From Hyphomicrobiales bacterium (GTDB lineage Bacteria > Pseudomonadota > Alphaproteobacteria > Rhizobiales > Rhizobiaceae): a DNA stretch of 64,000 nt. The notes under the pieces were generated by a model. That model had not been told where the DNA came from. It searched no databases and saw only the letters and a program-made list of their open reading frames with translations. Of this stretch, positions 8,492 to 17,510 are shown one piece after another. Every line of letters starts with the position of its first letter. The first letter of the stretch is position 1. The position numbers and the translations under genes were made by a program. The stretch lies in the NCBI GenBank assembly GCA_900472575.1, contig UCIV01000027.1:87913-151912 (forward strand), read 5' to 3'.

Positions 8492-8748
8492 TGGATCAAA
8501 CGCTCGATAAAAGCGTCTCGAGCTCAGCGATCGACGCTCGCGCAGGATCAATTCCGACCCACGGCGACCGTCAACGGGCGGAAGTCGAGATCAGCTTCAC
8601 GCAGAACGCGCGGTTGCGCGCAAGCGTCGATGTCTCCAGCGGGGGCCTGCTTTCGATCGCAGCTCTCGTCTCCAGCATACTTCTATCGACGGCTGTTCTC
8701 GTCCATGTCGCCACGCGCGACGCCCGGTCGAAAAGCCTCTGGCGGTGA
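8491..8748 (+). CDS. Small hypothetical protein with one membrane segment
   Basis: The 85-residue product starts at the ATG of a TGATG junction with the DUF3606 gene. It has a polar N-terminal half and one hydrophobic segment near residues 50-70 (GLLSIAALVSSILLSTAVLV) followed by a short basic tail, suggesting a single-pass inner-membrane protein. I recognise no family. The start/stop overlap is the main evidence that it is real. Confidence 0.5.
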   Translation: MDQTLDKSVSSSAIDARAGSIPTHGDRQRAEVEISFTQNARLRASVDVSSGGLLSIAALVSSILLSTAVLVHVATRDARSKSLWR

Positions 8749-8873
8749 CGGGGCCTCGCCTCGACGCGATCTTGAAGATCGTCGTCGCAATCCTCATTTA
8801 GGGGCTACCACCCGAAACCAACGATAGCCGCAGCGCGAAATGATTTCGCGTGGGCGCGGCCGTCCGGGTGAAC

Positions 8874-8906
8874 GAGGGCGCTCCCCATGACGGGTCGAGC
8901 GCCCTC
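8874..8906 (+). terminator. Hairpin downstream of the DUF3606 pair
   Basis: GAGGGCGCT (8874-8882) pairs with AGCGCCCTC (8898-8906) across a 15-nt loop, followed by GGTTTGT. It lies between the small genes and the hydrolase gene and could terminate the former; the T-tract is weak. Confidence 0.45.
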
Positions 8907-8936
8907 GGTTTGTCATAAGCCCGAAAGCGAGAACCG

Positions 8937-9530
8937 TTGTCCGATAGAACCTTGATCGTCTTCCTGCATGGGATCGGTGCCTCAGGCGCGCAGCTCATGC
9001 CGCTGGCATCGTCCTGGCGCGCCAGCCTTCCTGACACGCGCTTTACTGCTCCAGATGCCCCGATGCATCACAGGTACGGACATCAGTGGTTCAGCACGGA
9101 GGGCAATCCACTCGATCCGGAGCGTATCGAAAGAGCCAGAAAAGCATTCGACGGACTTGTCAACGACGTCGTCCGTCGGGAAGGGTTCGCGGACGCCCAC
9201 GATCGGATCGCCTTCGTCGGCGTCTCGCAAGGCGCCATCGTCGCGCTCGACGCCGTTGCCTCGGGACGGTGGAAGGTCGGGGCACTGGTCGCGTTCTCCG
9301 GCCTGCTTCCCCCACAGCCGGTTTCGCCTGCGAGCAAAAGCACGCCGGTGCTTCTGGTCCACGGAGAGAACGACACCACCATCCCTCCCATGGCCTCGCG
9401 GCTTGCGGCCGCGCAGCTCGCAGCGGCCGGCTTCAACGTCGAGCTCGATGTCGAGCGGGGCACTGGACACACGATTTCCAGCATCGGCGCTCAAAAGGCG
9501 CTGTCTTTTCTGAAGAAGACCCTGCTGTAG
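8937..9530 (+). CDS. Alpha/beta hydrolase (phospholipase/carboxylesterase family)
   Basis: The 197-residue protein has the fold's HGIGASG oxyanion region near residue 11, the nucleophile elbow GVSQG (about residue 97), an acid in GENDTTIPP (about residue 147) and a final histidine in GTGHTIS (about residue 176), the full triad of the carboxylesterase/phospholipase family 2 group. Length is slightly short for the family (about 210-220). No ATG is well placed; a TTG at 8937 gives the expected N-terminus SDRTLIVFLHG. Cytoplasmic, as no signal is seen. The natural ester is unknown. Confidence 0.85.
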   Translation: MSDRTLIVFLHGIGASGAQLMPLASSWRASLPDTRFTAPDAPMHHRYGHQWFSTEGNPLDPERIERARKAFDGLVNDVVRREGFADAHDRIAFVGVSQGAIVALDAVASGRWKVGALVAFSGLLPPQPVSPASKSTPVLLVHGENDTTIPPMASRLAAAQLAAAGFNVELDVERGTGHTISSIGAQKALSFLKKTLL

Positions 9531-9566
9531 TCGCAACTCGACAGCGGGGCGGATCGTTCGTCTTCC

Positions 9567-10469
9567 ATGACCGATGACAACCAGGAACAGGCTGAGGCCG
9601 ACCGCCCACCACAGGAGACGGTTTCCTTTACGTTCGACCGGATGACCGTCGCGCGTTTCAGGGAGACCTTCCCCAATGCCAGGTGGAGTGATCGCCTTCA
9701 GGCCTGGACGGTGCCCGGCAAGACGGCTCGCAAGCGCATCGACCGGTGGCTCGCGACGGAAGCCGACCGCCGGAAACCCTACGAAGAGGAGCGCGGCCGC
9801 GATGCCTTCGAGTTCGAGCCGATCCTGAGCCCGTACCTGCAAGTGTTCGATGGCGGTTTTCGCATAAGGACACCGTATTCCAGAACTGTTGTTGATGAGC
9901 TCCGGCAGGTGCCATTCGCGCGATGGAACGGTGAGGACAAAGTGTGGGAAATCCCGTTCGCTTCATATGATGATCTTCAGCACCGTTGGGAGACAATCGA
10001 GGAAGCTGCGAAACGGTCAGAGCCCGAAGAACGCCGCAAGCGTGCCGAGGCCCGCAGGGGGACAGAGGAGGAAGCTAAAGCCAAACGTCGAACGACCGAA
10101 CGCAAGAAGCGGAGATTGCCTGTGTCGAGCGACGACCTCCCGCCCCTTGGCCGGCCGGTGGCAACAGCAGCGTATGGGATCGTCGTCATCACCGATGTGT
10201 CGGGCGAGATCGTTGATCCCGAAGAGGTCGCGGAACATCATCCGGCCGCGACTGAAGAGCATGTGTGGGCCGGGTGGAGACCCGCGACCCTTGATGAGCT
10301 CGTCCATACCTGGCCCGCGAGGTCAGGGCCTGGGGAATACGAGCGGCTTAGGGGATGGTGGAACCCGACACTCGACGAGCTCCGAGAATCAAGAAGGGCC
10401 GCCAAATCTCGCGAACGACGGAAATCGGAGTCCGCAGGTACCGCGCGCCGCGACGATGACGCCCTTTAG
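9567..10469 (+). CDS. Hypothetical protein with two HARP-like segments
   Basis: The 300-residue protein contains two segments with the pattern of HARP domains (HepA-related, found in SMARCAL1-type annealing helicases): FDRMTVARFRETFPNARWSD (about residues 23-42) leading to WTVPGKTARK, and about residues 92-150 with VVDELRQVPFARWNGEDKVW. A charged coiled region follows (150-190), then two related motifs, GWRPATLDELVHTW and GWWNPTLDEL, near the C-terminus. There is no helicase motor. It sits between the hydrolase and the SOS mutasome operon in the same direction. A DNA-structure-binding role is inference from the weak HARP match. Confidence 0.6.
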   Translation: MTDDNQEQAEADRPPQETVSFTFDRMTVARFRETFPNARWSDRLQAWTVPGKTARKRIDRWLATEADRRKPYEEERGRDAFEFEPILSPYLQVFDGGFRIRTPYSRTVVDELRQVPFARWNGEDKVWEIPFASYDDLQHRWETIEEAAKRSEPEERRKRAEARRGTEEEAKAKRRTTERKKRRLPVSSDDLPPLGRPVATAAYGIVVITDVSGEIVDPEEVAEHHPAATEEHVWAGWRPATLDELVHTWPARSGPGEYERLRGWWNPTLDELRESRRAAKSRERRKSESAGTARRDDDAL

Positions 10470-10607
10470 CGAGTGAAAAAAATGAGTCGGGGCAAATACT
10501 TGGCGCCACGTGGCTAGGTGGCTGATTCGCTTGGTGATTCGAATATCGGCGTTTCAGTCGGCCCTAATTTATCCTCCGGAAGCCCGCTTGACTCTTTTCT
10601 GGCAACG

Positions 10608-10622
10608 GAACAAAAAGAGAAC
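10608..10622 (+). promoter_or_regulatory. LexA box (GAAC-N7-GAAC) of the imuA operon
   Basis: GAAC at 10608-10611 and GAAC at 10619-10622 are separated by AAAAAGA, an exact match to the alphaproteobacterial SOS box GAAC-N7-GAAC. It lies 59 bp upstream of the imuA start, consistent with LexA repression of the mutasome operon. Confidence 0.88.
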
Positions 10623-10681
10623 CTCCATAATTTGAGGGGCATGAAGTCCCGTGCAACGCGAGCTGAGGAGGTCCGTGAACG

Positions 10682-11440
10682 ATGTCGCGCGCCCATAATC
10701 CTCGGGTCATCGAGGAACTGAGAGACCGCATCGCCCACCTGGAGGGAAGTGCGGCGAAGAAAGCCATTGTGCTGCCTTTCGGCGTTCGCGAGATGGACGA
10801 GCGACTACCGGGAGGCGGGCTATCATATGGCGCGCTCCACGAGGTCGCCGGTGGCGGAGCCGGCACGGTGGACGGCGCGGCGGCAGCGTTGTTTGCAGCT
10901 GGCATTGCCGCGCGCTCGAAGGGCAAGGTCCTTTGGTGCCTGACGAGGCCTGACCTCTTCTTCCCCGCTATTGCCCAAGCCGGCCTTCATCCCGACCGTG
11001 TGATCTTCTGCGAAGGCGACAAGGAGGAGGATGTCCTGGCGTCCATGGAAGAAGGGCTTTCCTTTGGTGGCCTGGCAGCAGTGGTAGGCGAACTGGTTCG
11101 ATTGCCGATGGTGGCCTCCCGCCGGCTGCAGCTGGCCGCCGAAAAAACCGGAACCATGGGGCTCGTCGTCCGGCGATGGCGGCGGCAGACGGAAGCGTCG
11201 GATTTCGGCAATCCCACAGCCTCGACGACACGGTGGAGGGTGAGCGTGCTTCCGTCGGAGGCACTGCCAGTGGCAGGCGTCGGCCGGGCCCGATGGCTGT
11301 TGGAATTGATGCGCGTGAAAGCAGGCGAGTGTGCTGAGTTTGAAATAGGAGCCTGTGATGCCAAGGGTCGTGTGTGTCTATTTCCCCAATCTGCCAACAG
11401 ACCGGATACGTCGACATGGAGAGGGAGCCGTGCCAGCTGA
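10682..11440 (+). CDS. imuA: ImuA, SOS mutagenesis accessory protein
   Basis: The 252-residue product starts at an ATG 10 nt after AGGAGG. It shows the RecA-like/SulA-related ImuA pattern LPFGVREMDERLPGGGLSYG with HEVAGGG (about residues 32-60), and the core LAAEKTGTMGLVVRRWRR. ImuA, ImuB and DnaE2 form the translesion mutasome induced by DNA damage in bacteria lacking UmuDC. The 3' end overlaps imuB by 83 bp in another frame. A perfect LexA box precedes it. The last 20 residues are encoded within the overlap and look less conserved. Confidence 0.93.
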   Translation: MSRAHNPRVIEELRDRIAHLEGSAAKKAIVLPFGVREMDERLPGGGLSYGALHEVAGGGAGTVDGAAAALFAAGIAARSKGKVLWCLTRPDLFFPAIAQAGLHPDRVIFCEGDKEEDVLASMEEGLSFGGLAAVVGELVRLPMVASRRLQLAAEKTGTMGLVVRRWRRQTEASDFGNPTASTTRWRVSVLPSEALPVAGVGRARWLLELMRVKAGECAEFEIGACDAKGRVCLFPQSANRPDTSTWRGSRAS

Positions 11441-12872
11441 TCAGCCGCTCGTCGTCATTTCGAAATCAGGGTCGAAACGCTGGATCTCGGCGGCTGATAC
11501 CGCCGCGCGCAAACTTGGCCTCAAGGTCGGCATGCCGGCAAGCAAAGCCCAGGCCGTGGTGGCCAACCTCACGATGATCGATGCGGATCCGGCTGCGGAT
11601 GCTGCTGCCCTTGAGCGGCTCGCGCTGTGGGCGCTCCGCCAGTACAGCCCGGTCGTTGCCGTCGATGGCACGGACGGTATCGTCATGGACACCGAAGGGG
11701 CGGACCACCTGCAGGGCGGAGAAGATCTGCTGATCTCAGGGTTGGTCAACGGCTTGAGAGGGCGGGGCCTGACCGCACGTGCCGCCGTCGCCGATACCTG
11801 GGGAGCAGCGCATGCGATCACCCGCGTGACGTCGGCTGAAACGACGGTTGTCCCGGTGGGCGGCGTTGCGAAAGCGGTCATCGCCCTGCCGATCCACTGT
11901 CTGCGTCTTCCAGCAGACACCATCCATGGGCTGCGGGTGATGGGGGTCGAGACGGTTGGTGAACTCTCCGCCATGCCGCGTGCCCCCGTGGCGCTAAGAT
12001 ATGGGCCCGAAGTTGGCCGGCGGCTGGATCAGCTCTTTGGGCGAATGGCAGAACCGATCGAGCCCCTGCGCACTCCCGAGCTTGTAGAGGCGGCGAAGAC
12101 CTTTCAGGAGCCGATCGGGGCGGCGGAGACGATCGCCAAATATGTGCGACGACTGGTCGGCGAACTGACCTCCAGGCTGGAGACACGCGGTCTCGGCGTC
12201 AGGCGTTCCGATCTCGTCATCCACCGCGTCGACAATACCCGCCAGTGCATTCGAGCCGGCTTGGCAAAACCGGTGCGTGACCCGGCTCGACTTTCAAAAC
12301 TTCTCTGCGACCGCATTGAGAAGATCGATCCCGGCTTCGGCATCGAACGGCTGGTGCTTGTCGCCATCATGGCAGAACCGCTCGAGGAGCGACAAGCTGC
12401 ATCCTCCCTGATCGAAGAACCCGTGGTCGACGTGACGCCGCTTGTCGACATTCTAGGCAATCGCGGCCAGCGGCTTTACCGGGTCACGCCCGTCGCCTCC
12501 GACGTTCCCGAACGATCGGTCATGCGCGTCGGCCCGACGGCGGACGAAACCGGGGCGACATGGGCTGCCAAATGGCCGAGGCCGTCGCGGCTGCTGGCGA
12601 ACCCGGAACGGATCGACGTCACTGCTCTGCTTCCCGACCAGCCGCCGGCCGTGTTCACCTGGCGCGGAAAGCGTCGTCGGGTGAAGCGGGCAGACGGGCC
12701 GGAGCGGATATTCGGCGAGTGGTGGCTTCGCCCGAGAGAACATGCCGCCGTTCGCGACTATTTCGTGGTCGAGGACGAGGCAGGTGAACGCTACTGGGTT
12801 TATCGCGCCGGTGATGGAGTGGATGCCGAAACGGGCTCACACCTCTGGTTTCTGCATGGGGTGTTCGGATGA
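11358..12872 (+). CDS. imuB: ImuB, Y-family polymerase-like mutasome hub
   Basis: The 504-residue protein begins PRVVCVYFPNLPTDRIRRHG, where a catalytic Y-family polymerase would carry its first acidic metal ligand in a D-x-D-x-F/Y context; this strand lacks it, as expected for catalytically inactive ImuB proteins. A little-finger-like region and a C-terminal domain follow. ImuB tethers DnaE2 to the beta clamp. I prefer the ATG at 11358 (6 nt after AGGAG) to the GTG one codon earlier. The stop overlaps dnaE2 as ATGA. Confidence 0.93.
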   Translation: MPRVVCVYFPNLPTDRIRRHGEGAVPADQPLVVISKSGSKRWISAADTAARKLGLKVGMPASKAQAVVANLTMIDADPAADAAALERLALWALRQYSPVVAVDGTDGIVMDTEGADHLQGGEDLLISGLVNGLRGRGLTARAAVADTWGAAHAITRVTSAETTVVPVGGVAKAVIALPIHCLRLPADTIHGLRVMGVETVGELSAMPRAPVALRYGPEVGRRLDQLFGRMAEPIEPLRTPELVEAAKTFQEPIGAAETIAKYVRRLVGELTSRLETRGLGVRRSDLVIHRVDNTRQCIRAGLAKPVRDPARLSKLLCDRIEKIDPGFGIERLVLVAIMAEPLEERQAASSLIEEPVVDVTPLVDILGNRGQRLYRVTPVASDVPERSVMRVGPTADETGATWAAKWPRPSRLLANPERIDVTALLPDQPPAVFTWRGKRRRVKRADGPERIFGEWWLRPREHAAVRDYFVVEDEAGERYWVYRAGDGVDAETGSHLWFLHGVFG

Positions 12873-15800
12873 GATATGCAGAGCTCCAGGTCACCACGCA
12901 TTTCTCGTTCCTGCGCGGAGCGAGTTCGGCCGAGGAACTGTTTGCAACCGCGGCAGCGCTTGGCATCGACGCCCTTGGCGTGGTCGATCGCAACTCGCTT
13001 GCCGGTATCGTGCGGGCCTGGGAGGCGGCAAAGACCACGGGCGTGCGACTGGTCGTCGGCTGTCGGCTCGATCTTTCCGACGGCATGTCTATCCTGGTCT
13101 ACCCCACCGATCGGCCAGCTTATTCGAGACTGACGCGTCTGCTTTCGCTCGGCAAGAGCCGGGGCGGCAAGGGCAAGTGCATTCTCGATCTGTCGGATGT
13201 GGAAGCCTACAGCGCCGGCCTGATTGCCATCCTTGTCCCGGACGAGGCTGACGAGACCACTGCAGGCCAGCTCAGGAAGATCGCTGCGATCTTCGGGGAC
13301 AGGGCCTACATCTCACTGTGCCTGCGGCGTCGTCCGAACGACCGTCTCCGGCTTCACAATCTTTCCAACATGGCGGCGAGACATAAGGTCAAAACGGTCG
13401 TCACCAACGACGTGTTGTTTCATGACCCCAGCCGCCGGCAGCTACAGGACATCGTCACCTGCATCCGCAATCGCGCCACGATCGACAGCGTCGGCTTCGA
13501 TCGCGAGCGGCATGCCGATCGCTTCCTGAAAGCACCGGAAGAAATGCACCGGCTGTTTTCCGAGTATCCGGAAGCACTGGCGCGAACCCGCGAAATCGTC
13601 GATCGCTGTCGTTTCGACATGAGCGAGCTTCAGTATCAATATCCCGAAGAGGCGCTGGTGCCGGGCCTCGATGCGCAGCAGTCGCTGACCAAGTTCGCCT
13701 GGGAGGGCGCCGCAAGTCGATACCCCGAGGGGATCCCGGACAAGGTCCGTAAGGCGATCCTGCATGAGCTCGAACTCATCCGGGTGATGAAATACGCACC
13801 GTACTTTCTCACCGTCTGCAGCATCGTCCGGTTTGCCAGGTCGCAAGGCATTCTCTGCCAGGGAAGGGGGTCAGCCGCGAACTCGGCTGTCTGCTACTGT
13901 CTTGGCATCACCAGCATCAATCCGGAGACGGGTGACCTGCTGTTCGAGCGTTTCGTCTCGATGGAACGCGACGAGCCACCGGATATCGACGTCGACTTCG
14001 AGCATGCTCGTCGCGAGGAGGTCATCCAGTGGATCTACGAGACCTATGGCCGCTCACGCTCTGCACTCTGTTCCACCGTCACCCGCTATCGCGCCAAGGG
14101 CGCGCTGCGTGATGTCGGCAAGGCCTTGGGGTTGCCTGAAGACCTGATTACCCAGCTCTCTTCCGGCGTCTGGGGCTGGTCGGAGGGCGTCGGCGAAAAG
14201 CAGCTCATAGACAACAACATGAACATGGCCGACTACCGCCTGAAGCTGGCACTGGACCTTAGCGCCCAGCTGATGGGCGCGCCGCGTCATCTCGGCCAGC
14301 ATCCAGGCGGCTTCGTCCTGACCCAGGACCGGCTCGACGACCTGGTGCCGATCGAACCGGCGACCATGAAGGACCGCCAGGTGGTGGAATGGGACAAGGA
14401 CGATATCGAGGCGCTCAAATTCATGAAGGTCGACGTGCTGGCGCTCGGCATGCTGACCTGCATGGCGAAATCGTTCGAGCTGATGAAGGAGCACAAGAAC
14501 ATTCCGATGGGCCTGTCCGATGTCGAGCATGAGGACCCGGCCACTTACGCGATGATCCGCAAGGCCGACACGCTCGGCACGTTCCAGATCGAGAGTCGCG
14601 CGCAGATGGCGATGCTGCCGCGCCTGAAGCCCCGGACGTTTTACGACCTGGTCGTCCAGGTGGCGATCGTCAGGCCCGGACCCATTCAGGGCGATATGGT
14701 GCATCCGTATCTGAGGCGGCGCGAAGGCAAGGAGAAGGTCGAGTACCCAACCCCCGAACTGGAAGCCGTTCTTGGAAAGACGCTCGGCGTCCCGCTGTTT
14801 CAGGAGAGCGCGATGAAGGTCGCCATGACCTGTGCGGGCTTTACCGCCGGCGAAGCCGACCAATTGCGTCGCGCCATGGCGACGTTCAAGTTCACGGGCG
14901 GAGTCTCGAAGTTCAAGGACAAGCTCGTCGATGGCATGGTCAGGAACGGCTACACCCGCGAATTCGCGGAGAAAACCTTCACCCAGCTCGAAGGCTTCGG
15001 CTCCTATGGCTTTCCGGAAAGCCATGCCGCGAGCTTCGCGCTGATCGCCTACGCGAGTTCATGGGTGAAGTGCCACCATCCGGATGTTTTCTGTGCCGCC
15101 CTGCTCAATAGCCAGCCGATGGGGTTCTACAGCGTCGCGCAGATCGTCCAAGATGCCCGAAACCACGGCGTGGAGGTCCGCCCCGTCTGTGTGAACAGGT
15201 CCCGCTGGGACTGCACGATGGAACGGATCGGCAATTCCGACCGGTTTGCTGTCAGGCTTGGCATGCGTGTCGTGAAGGGACTGTCCACCAACGATGCGGC
15301 CCGGATCATCCTGGCTCGGGCAGACCAGCCGTTCGCATCGGCCGACGACATGTGGCGACGTTCCAGCGTATCTCCGTCTTCGCTGGTGAAGCTGGCCGAG
15401 GCAGATGCTTTCCTACCGTCGCTGCACCTGGAACGGCGGCAGGCGCTCTGGGACATCAAGGCGCTCCGGGATGAACCGCTGGAACTCTGGGCGGCGGCCG
15501 CTGAGCGCGAAGCCAAGGTCATCGCCGAGATGCAGGAACCCGAAGTAGCTCTGAAATCGATGACCGAGGGCAGGGAAGTCGTCGAGGACTACTCGCACAC
15601 GGGTCTCACATTGCGAGCGCACCCGGTGTCGTTTCTCCGAAAAGACCTCGACCGCAAAGGGATCGTCACCTGCGCCGAGGCGATGGGACAACGCGATGGG
15701 AGATGGCTTTGGACGGCCGGCCTCGTTCTCGTGCGACAGCGACCGGGATCGGCGAAGGGCGTGATGTTCCTTACGCTGGAAGACGAGACGGGAATCGTCA

Positions 15801-16135
15801 ACGCGGTCGTCTGGCCATCGCTATTTGAACGCCAACGGCGGGTCCTAATGACCGCGAGCATGATGGCCATCAACGGACGCATCCAACGGGAAGGCGAGGT
15901 TGTTCACCTCGTTGCCCAACGGCTGTTCGATTTTTCCACCGACCTGGCGAGCGTTGGCAACCGCGACAGTGTCCTCGGCGACTTCCCGCTTCCCCATGGT
16001 CGCGGCGATCAGGTCAAGCATGGCGGAGGCCCCGATCCACGGGATAATCCCAAGCCTGCCGTGCAGGCACGTGACATCTATATCCCTGATCTCCATATCG
16101 ATAATTTGAAGATCAAATCCAGAAACTTCCATTGA
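12869..16135 (+). CDS. dnaE2: DnaE2 (ImuC), error-prone DNA polymerase III alpha-type
   Basis: The 1088-residue protein begins with a PHP domain (YAELQVTTHFSFLRGASSAEE), followed by the C-family palm with PDIDVDFEH and KVDVLALGM providing the three catalytic aspartates, a clamp-loader type finger region (GYGFPESHAASFALI-like segment GSYGFPESHAA), and an OB fold near residues 930-1010 (GVMFLTLEDETGIVNAVVW). Length matches DnaE2 rather than replicative DnaE. It is translationally coupled to imuB by ATGA and completes the imuA-imuB-dnaE2 SOS operon. Confidence 0.96.
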   Translation: MRYAELQVTTHFSFLRGASSAEELFATAAALGIDALGVVDRNSLAGIVRAWEAAKTTGVRLVVGCRLDLSDGMSILVYPTDRPAYSRLTRLLSLGKSRGGKGKCILDLSDVEAYSAGLIAILVPDEADETTAGQLRKIAAIFGDRAYISLCLRRRPNDRLRLHNLSNMAARHKVKTVVTNDVLFHDPSRRQLQDIVTCIRNRATIDSVGFDRERHADRFLKAPEEMHRLFSEYPEALARTREIVDRCRFDMSELQYQYPEEALVPGLDAQQSLTKFAWEGAASRYPEGIPDKVRKAILHELELIRVMKYAPYFLTVCSIVRFARSQGILCQGRGSAANSAVCYCLGITSINPETGDLLFERFVSMERDEPPDIDVDFEHARREEVIQWIYETYGRSRSALCSTVTRYRAKGALRDVGKALGLPEDLITQLSSGVWGWSEGVGEKQLIDNNMNMADYRLKLALDLSAQLMGAPRHLGQHPGGFVLTQDRLDDLVPIEPATMKDRQVVEWDKDDIEALKFMKVDVLALGMLTCMAKSFELMKEHKNIPMGLSDVEHEDPATYAMIRKADTLGTFQIESRAQMAMLPRLKPRTFYDLVVQVAIVRPGPIQGDMVHPYLRRREGKEKVEYPTPELEAVLGKTLGVPLFQESAMKVAMTCAGFTAGEADQLRRAMATFKFTGGVSKFKDKLVDGMVRNGYTREFAEKTFTQLEGFGSYGFPESHAASFALIAYASSWVKCHHPDVFCAALLNSQPMGFYSVAQIVQDARNHGVEVRPVCVNRSRWDCTMERIGNSDRFAVRLGMRVVKGLSTNDAARIILARADQPFASADDMWRRSSVSPSSLVKLAEADAFLPSLHLERRQALWDIKALRDEPLELWAAAAEREAKVIAEMQEPEVALKSMTEGREVVEDYSHTGLTLRAHPVSFLRKDLDRKGIVTCAEAMGQRDGRWLWTAGLVLVRQRPGSAKGVMFLTLEDETGIVNAVVWPSLFERQRRVLMTASMMAINGRIQREGEVVHLVAQRLFDFSTDLASVGNRDSVLGDFPLPHGRGDQVKHGGGPDPRDNPKPAVQARDIYIPDLHIDNLKIKSRNFH

Positions 16136-16145
16136 GGAAAGCACA

Positions 16146-16811
16146 GTGTCGCGCCTGTTTGCAGTGACCAAAACCCTGGAGGAGATTGTCGCCCATTTCG
16201 CGGTCGACATGGCGCCAGCGATTGAAGTGCCGAGCGAAACTGTCGAAGGGACCCACGGACTGATCGTGCTTGAGAAAGACGGGTTGAGGCTGTTGAAGTC
16301 GATCCCATGGGGCTTCCCGCGACAGACCCGCGAGATGCGACGTGAGGGTGAGCCCCCGAGCCGCATAGGCCTCGTTGCCGATCTTACCAATCCGCTTTGG
16401 GATCGCATCGTCGTCAACCCAAAATACCGCTGCCTTATTCCATTGACACACTTCGCCAACCCCGACGGTGTCAAAGGGTCAAAAACCCGATCGTGGTTTT
16501 CGAAGAACCGCCAACCTTTGATGGCCTGGGCAGGGTTCTGCAAGAACACCCCCGACTTCGGCCCGGTGTTCGCCGGCATGACGATGACCGCCAACGAGAA
16601 GATCAGGCCATTCAACGATCGGATGCCCGTTTTGCTTAAGCCTGAGGAATACGAACGCTGGCTTCAGGGTTCGATCGAGGATGTCATCGCTTTGCAATTT
16701 CGCGAGCCGCCGCCATCCGACGACTTTGAAATCCTGCTTACGTGCGATCGCTGGCAAAGCGGGGTTTCCCCTGCCAAGGCTTCACCCCGTCGGGACAACA
16801 TGCTTATGTAG
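16146..16811 (+). CDS. SRAP/HMCES-family protein lacking catalytic residues (pseudoenzyme)
   Basis: The 221-residue protein aligns along its length with the SRAP protein encoded next (shared WGFP, RCLIP, W-F, P-AWAG, DRMPVLL and YE-WL blocks). SRAP proteins cross-link to abasic sites through Cys2, helped by an Asn, a Glu and a His. Here the N-terminus reads (GTG)SRLFAV with Ser for Cys2, the Glu block reads HFANPDG instead of GFAEAEG, the His block reads FNDRMP instead of VHNRMP, and the Asn segment is GLVADL instead of NNIADL. It begins 10 bp after dnaE2, so it is probably SOS-induced. Likely a non-catalytic DNA binder or decaying duplicate. Confidence 0.82.
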   Translation: MSRLFAVTKTLEEIVAHFAVDMAPAIEVPSETVEGTHGLIVLEKDGLRLLKSIPWGFPRQTREMRREGEPPSRIGLVADLTNPLWDRIVVNPKYRCLIPLTHFANPDGVKGSKTRSWFSKNRQPLMAWAGFCKNTPDFGPVFAGMTMTANEKIRPFNDRMPVLLKPEEYERWLQGSIEDVIALQFREPPPSDDFEILLTCDRWQSGVSPAKASPRRDNMLM

Positions 16812-16852
16812 CCGACGCTCGTGCTCGGGCTTCCAGTCGAAAGGTCTGCAGA

Positions 16853-17497
16853 ATGTGCAACTTGTACACCGTCCGTCTGTCTGCCGCGGAAGTGGCCGCG
16901 CACTTCCGCGTGCCGAACCCCATGCAATCGAATGCACCGGAGGAAGTCTATCCCGGCACGCCCGGGATGGTGGTGACGGAGAATGAAGGTGTGCGCGAGC
17001 TTCGCTCCATGGTCTGGGGCTTTCCGCTCCGCCTGAAAGGCATGAAGCCTGAGGCAAAGCCAAAACCTGTCAACAATATTGCTGACCTGGCGAAAGGCAT
17101 GTGGGTCGGCCTGGCGCGAAAGCCGCAGTGGCGGTGCCTGATCCCCGTGACGGGCTTTGCCGAAGCCGAGGGTGAAAAGGGCAGGATGACCCGGACGTGG
17201 TTCTCTTTGAAAGACCAGCCGATCTTCGCCTGGGCAGGGTTGTGGCGGATCAGCGACGAATGGGGTCCGGTCTACTCGGGAGTCATGACGGACGCGAACG
17301 AAGCGATCCTCCCTGTCCACAATCGCATGCCTGTACTGCTGCATCCCGACGAGTACGAACAGTGGCTTCACGGTAGCTTCGAAGATGCGCTCGCATTCCA
17401 GAAGCGGACATTTCCGCCTGAGCTTGTGACGATGGAGCGGACCAACGAGTTATGGGCAAAGAAAAAGGCTGCGCCGGAGGCGCCTCTGCTGCTTTGA
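16853..17497 (+). CDS. SRAP/HMCES-family abasic-site processing protein (YedK-like)
   Basis: The 214-residue protein starts at the ATG giving MCNLYTVRLSAAEVAAHF, so Cys2 becomes the N-terminal residue after methionine removal, as required for the family. The NNIADLAKGM segment, Glu in RCLIPVTGFAEAEG and His in VHNRMPVLLHPDEYEQWL supply the other active-site residues. Such proteins form a thiazolidine cross-link to abasic sites in single-stranded DNA and protect them. It follows the pseudo-SRAP gene by 41 bp, downstream of the mutasome operon. An in-frame extension upstream to 16742 overlaps the previous gene and is not needed. Confidence 0.92.
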   Translation: MCNLYTVRLSAAEVAAHFRVPNPMQSNAPEEVYPGTPGMVVTENEGVRELRSMVWGFPLRLKGMKPEAKPKPVNNIADLAKGMWVGLARKPQWRCLIPVTGFAEAEGEKGRMTRTWFSLKDQPIFAWAGLWRISDEWGPVYSGVMTDANEAILPVHNRMPVLLHPDEYEQWLHGSFEDALAFQKRTFPPELVTMERTNELWAKKKAAPEAPLLL

Positions 17498-17510
17498 TAA
17501 CAACCTGCTT

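Noticed and set aside
14054..15025. Long minus-strand ORF inside dnaE2
   Set aside because: It is antisense to an intact, motif-rich polymerase gene and shows only composition-driven openness.
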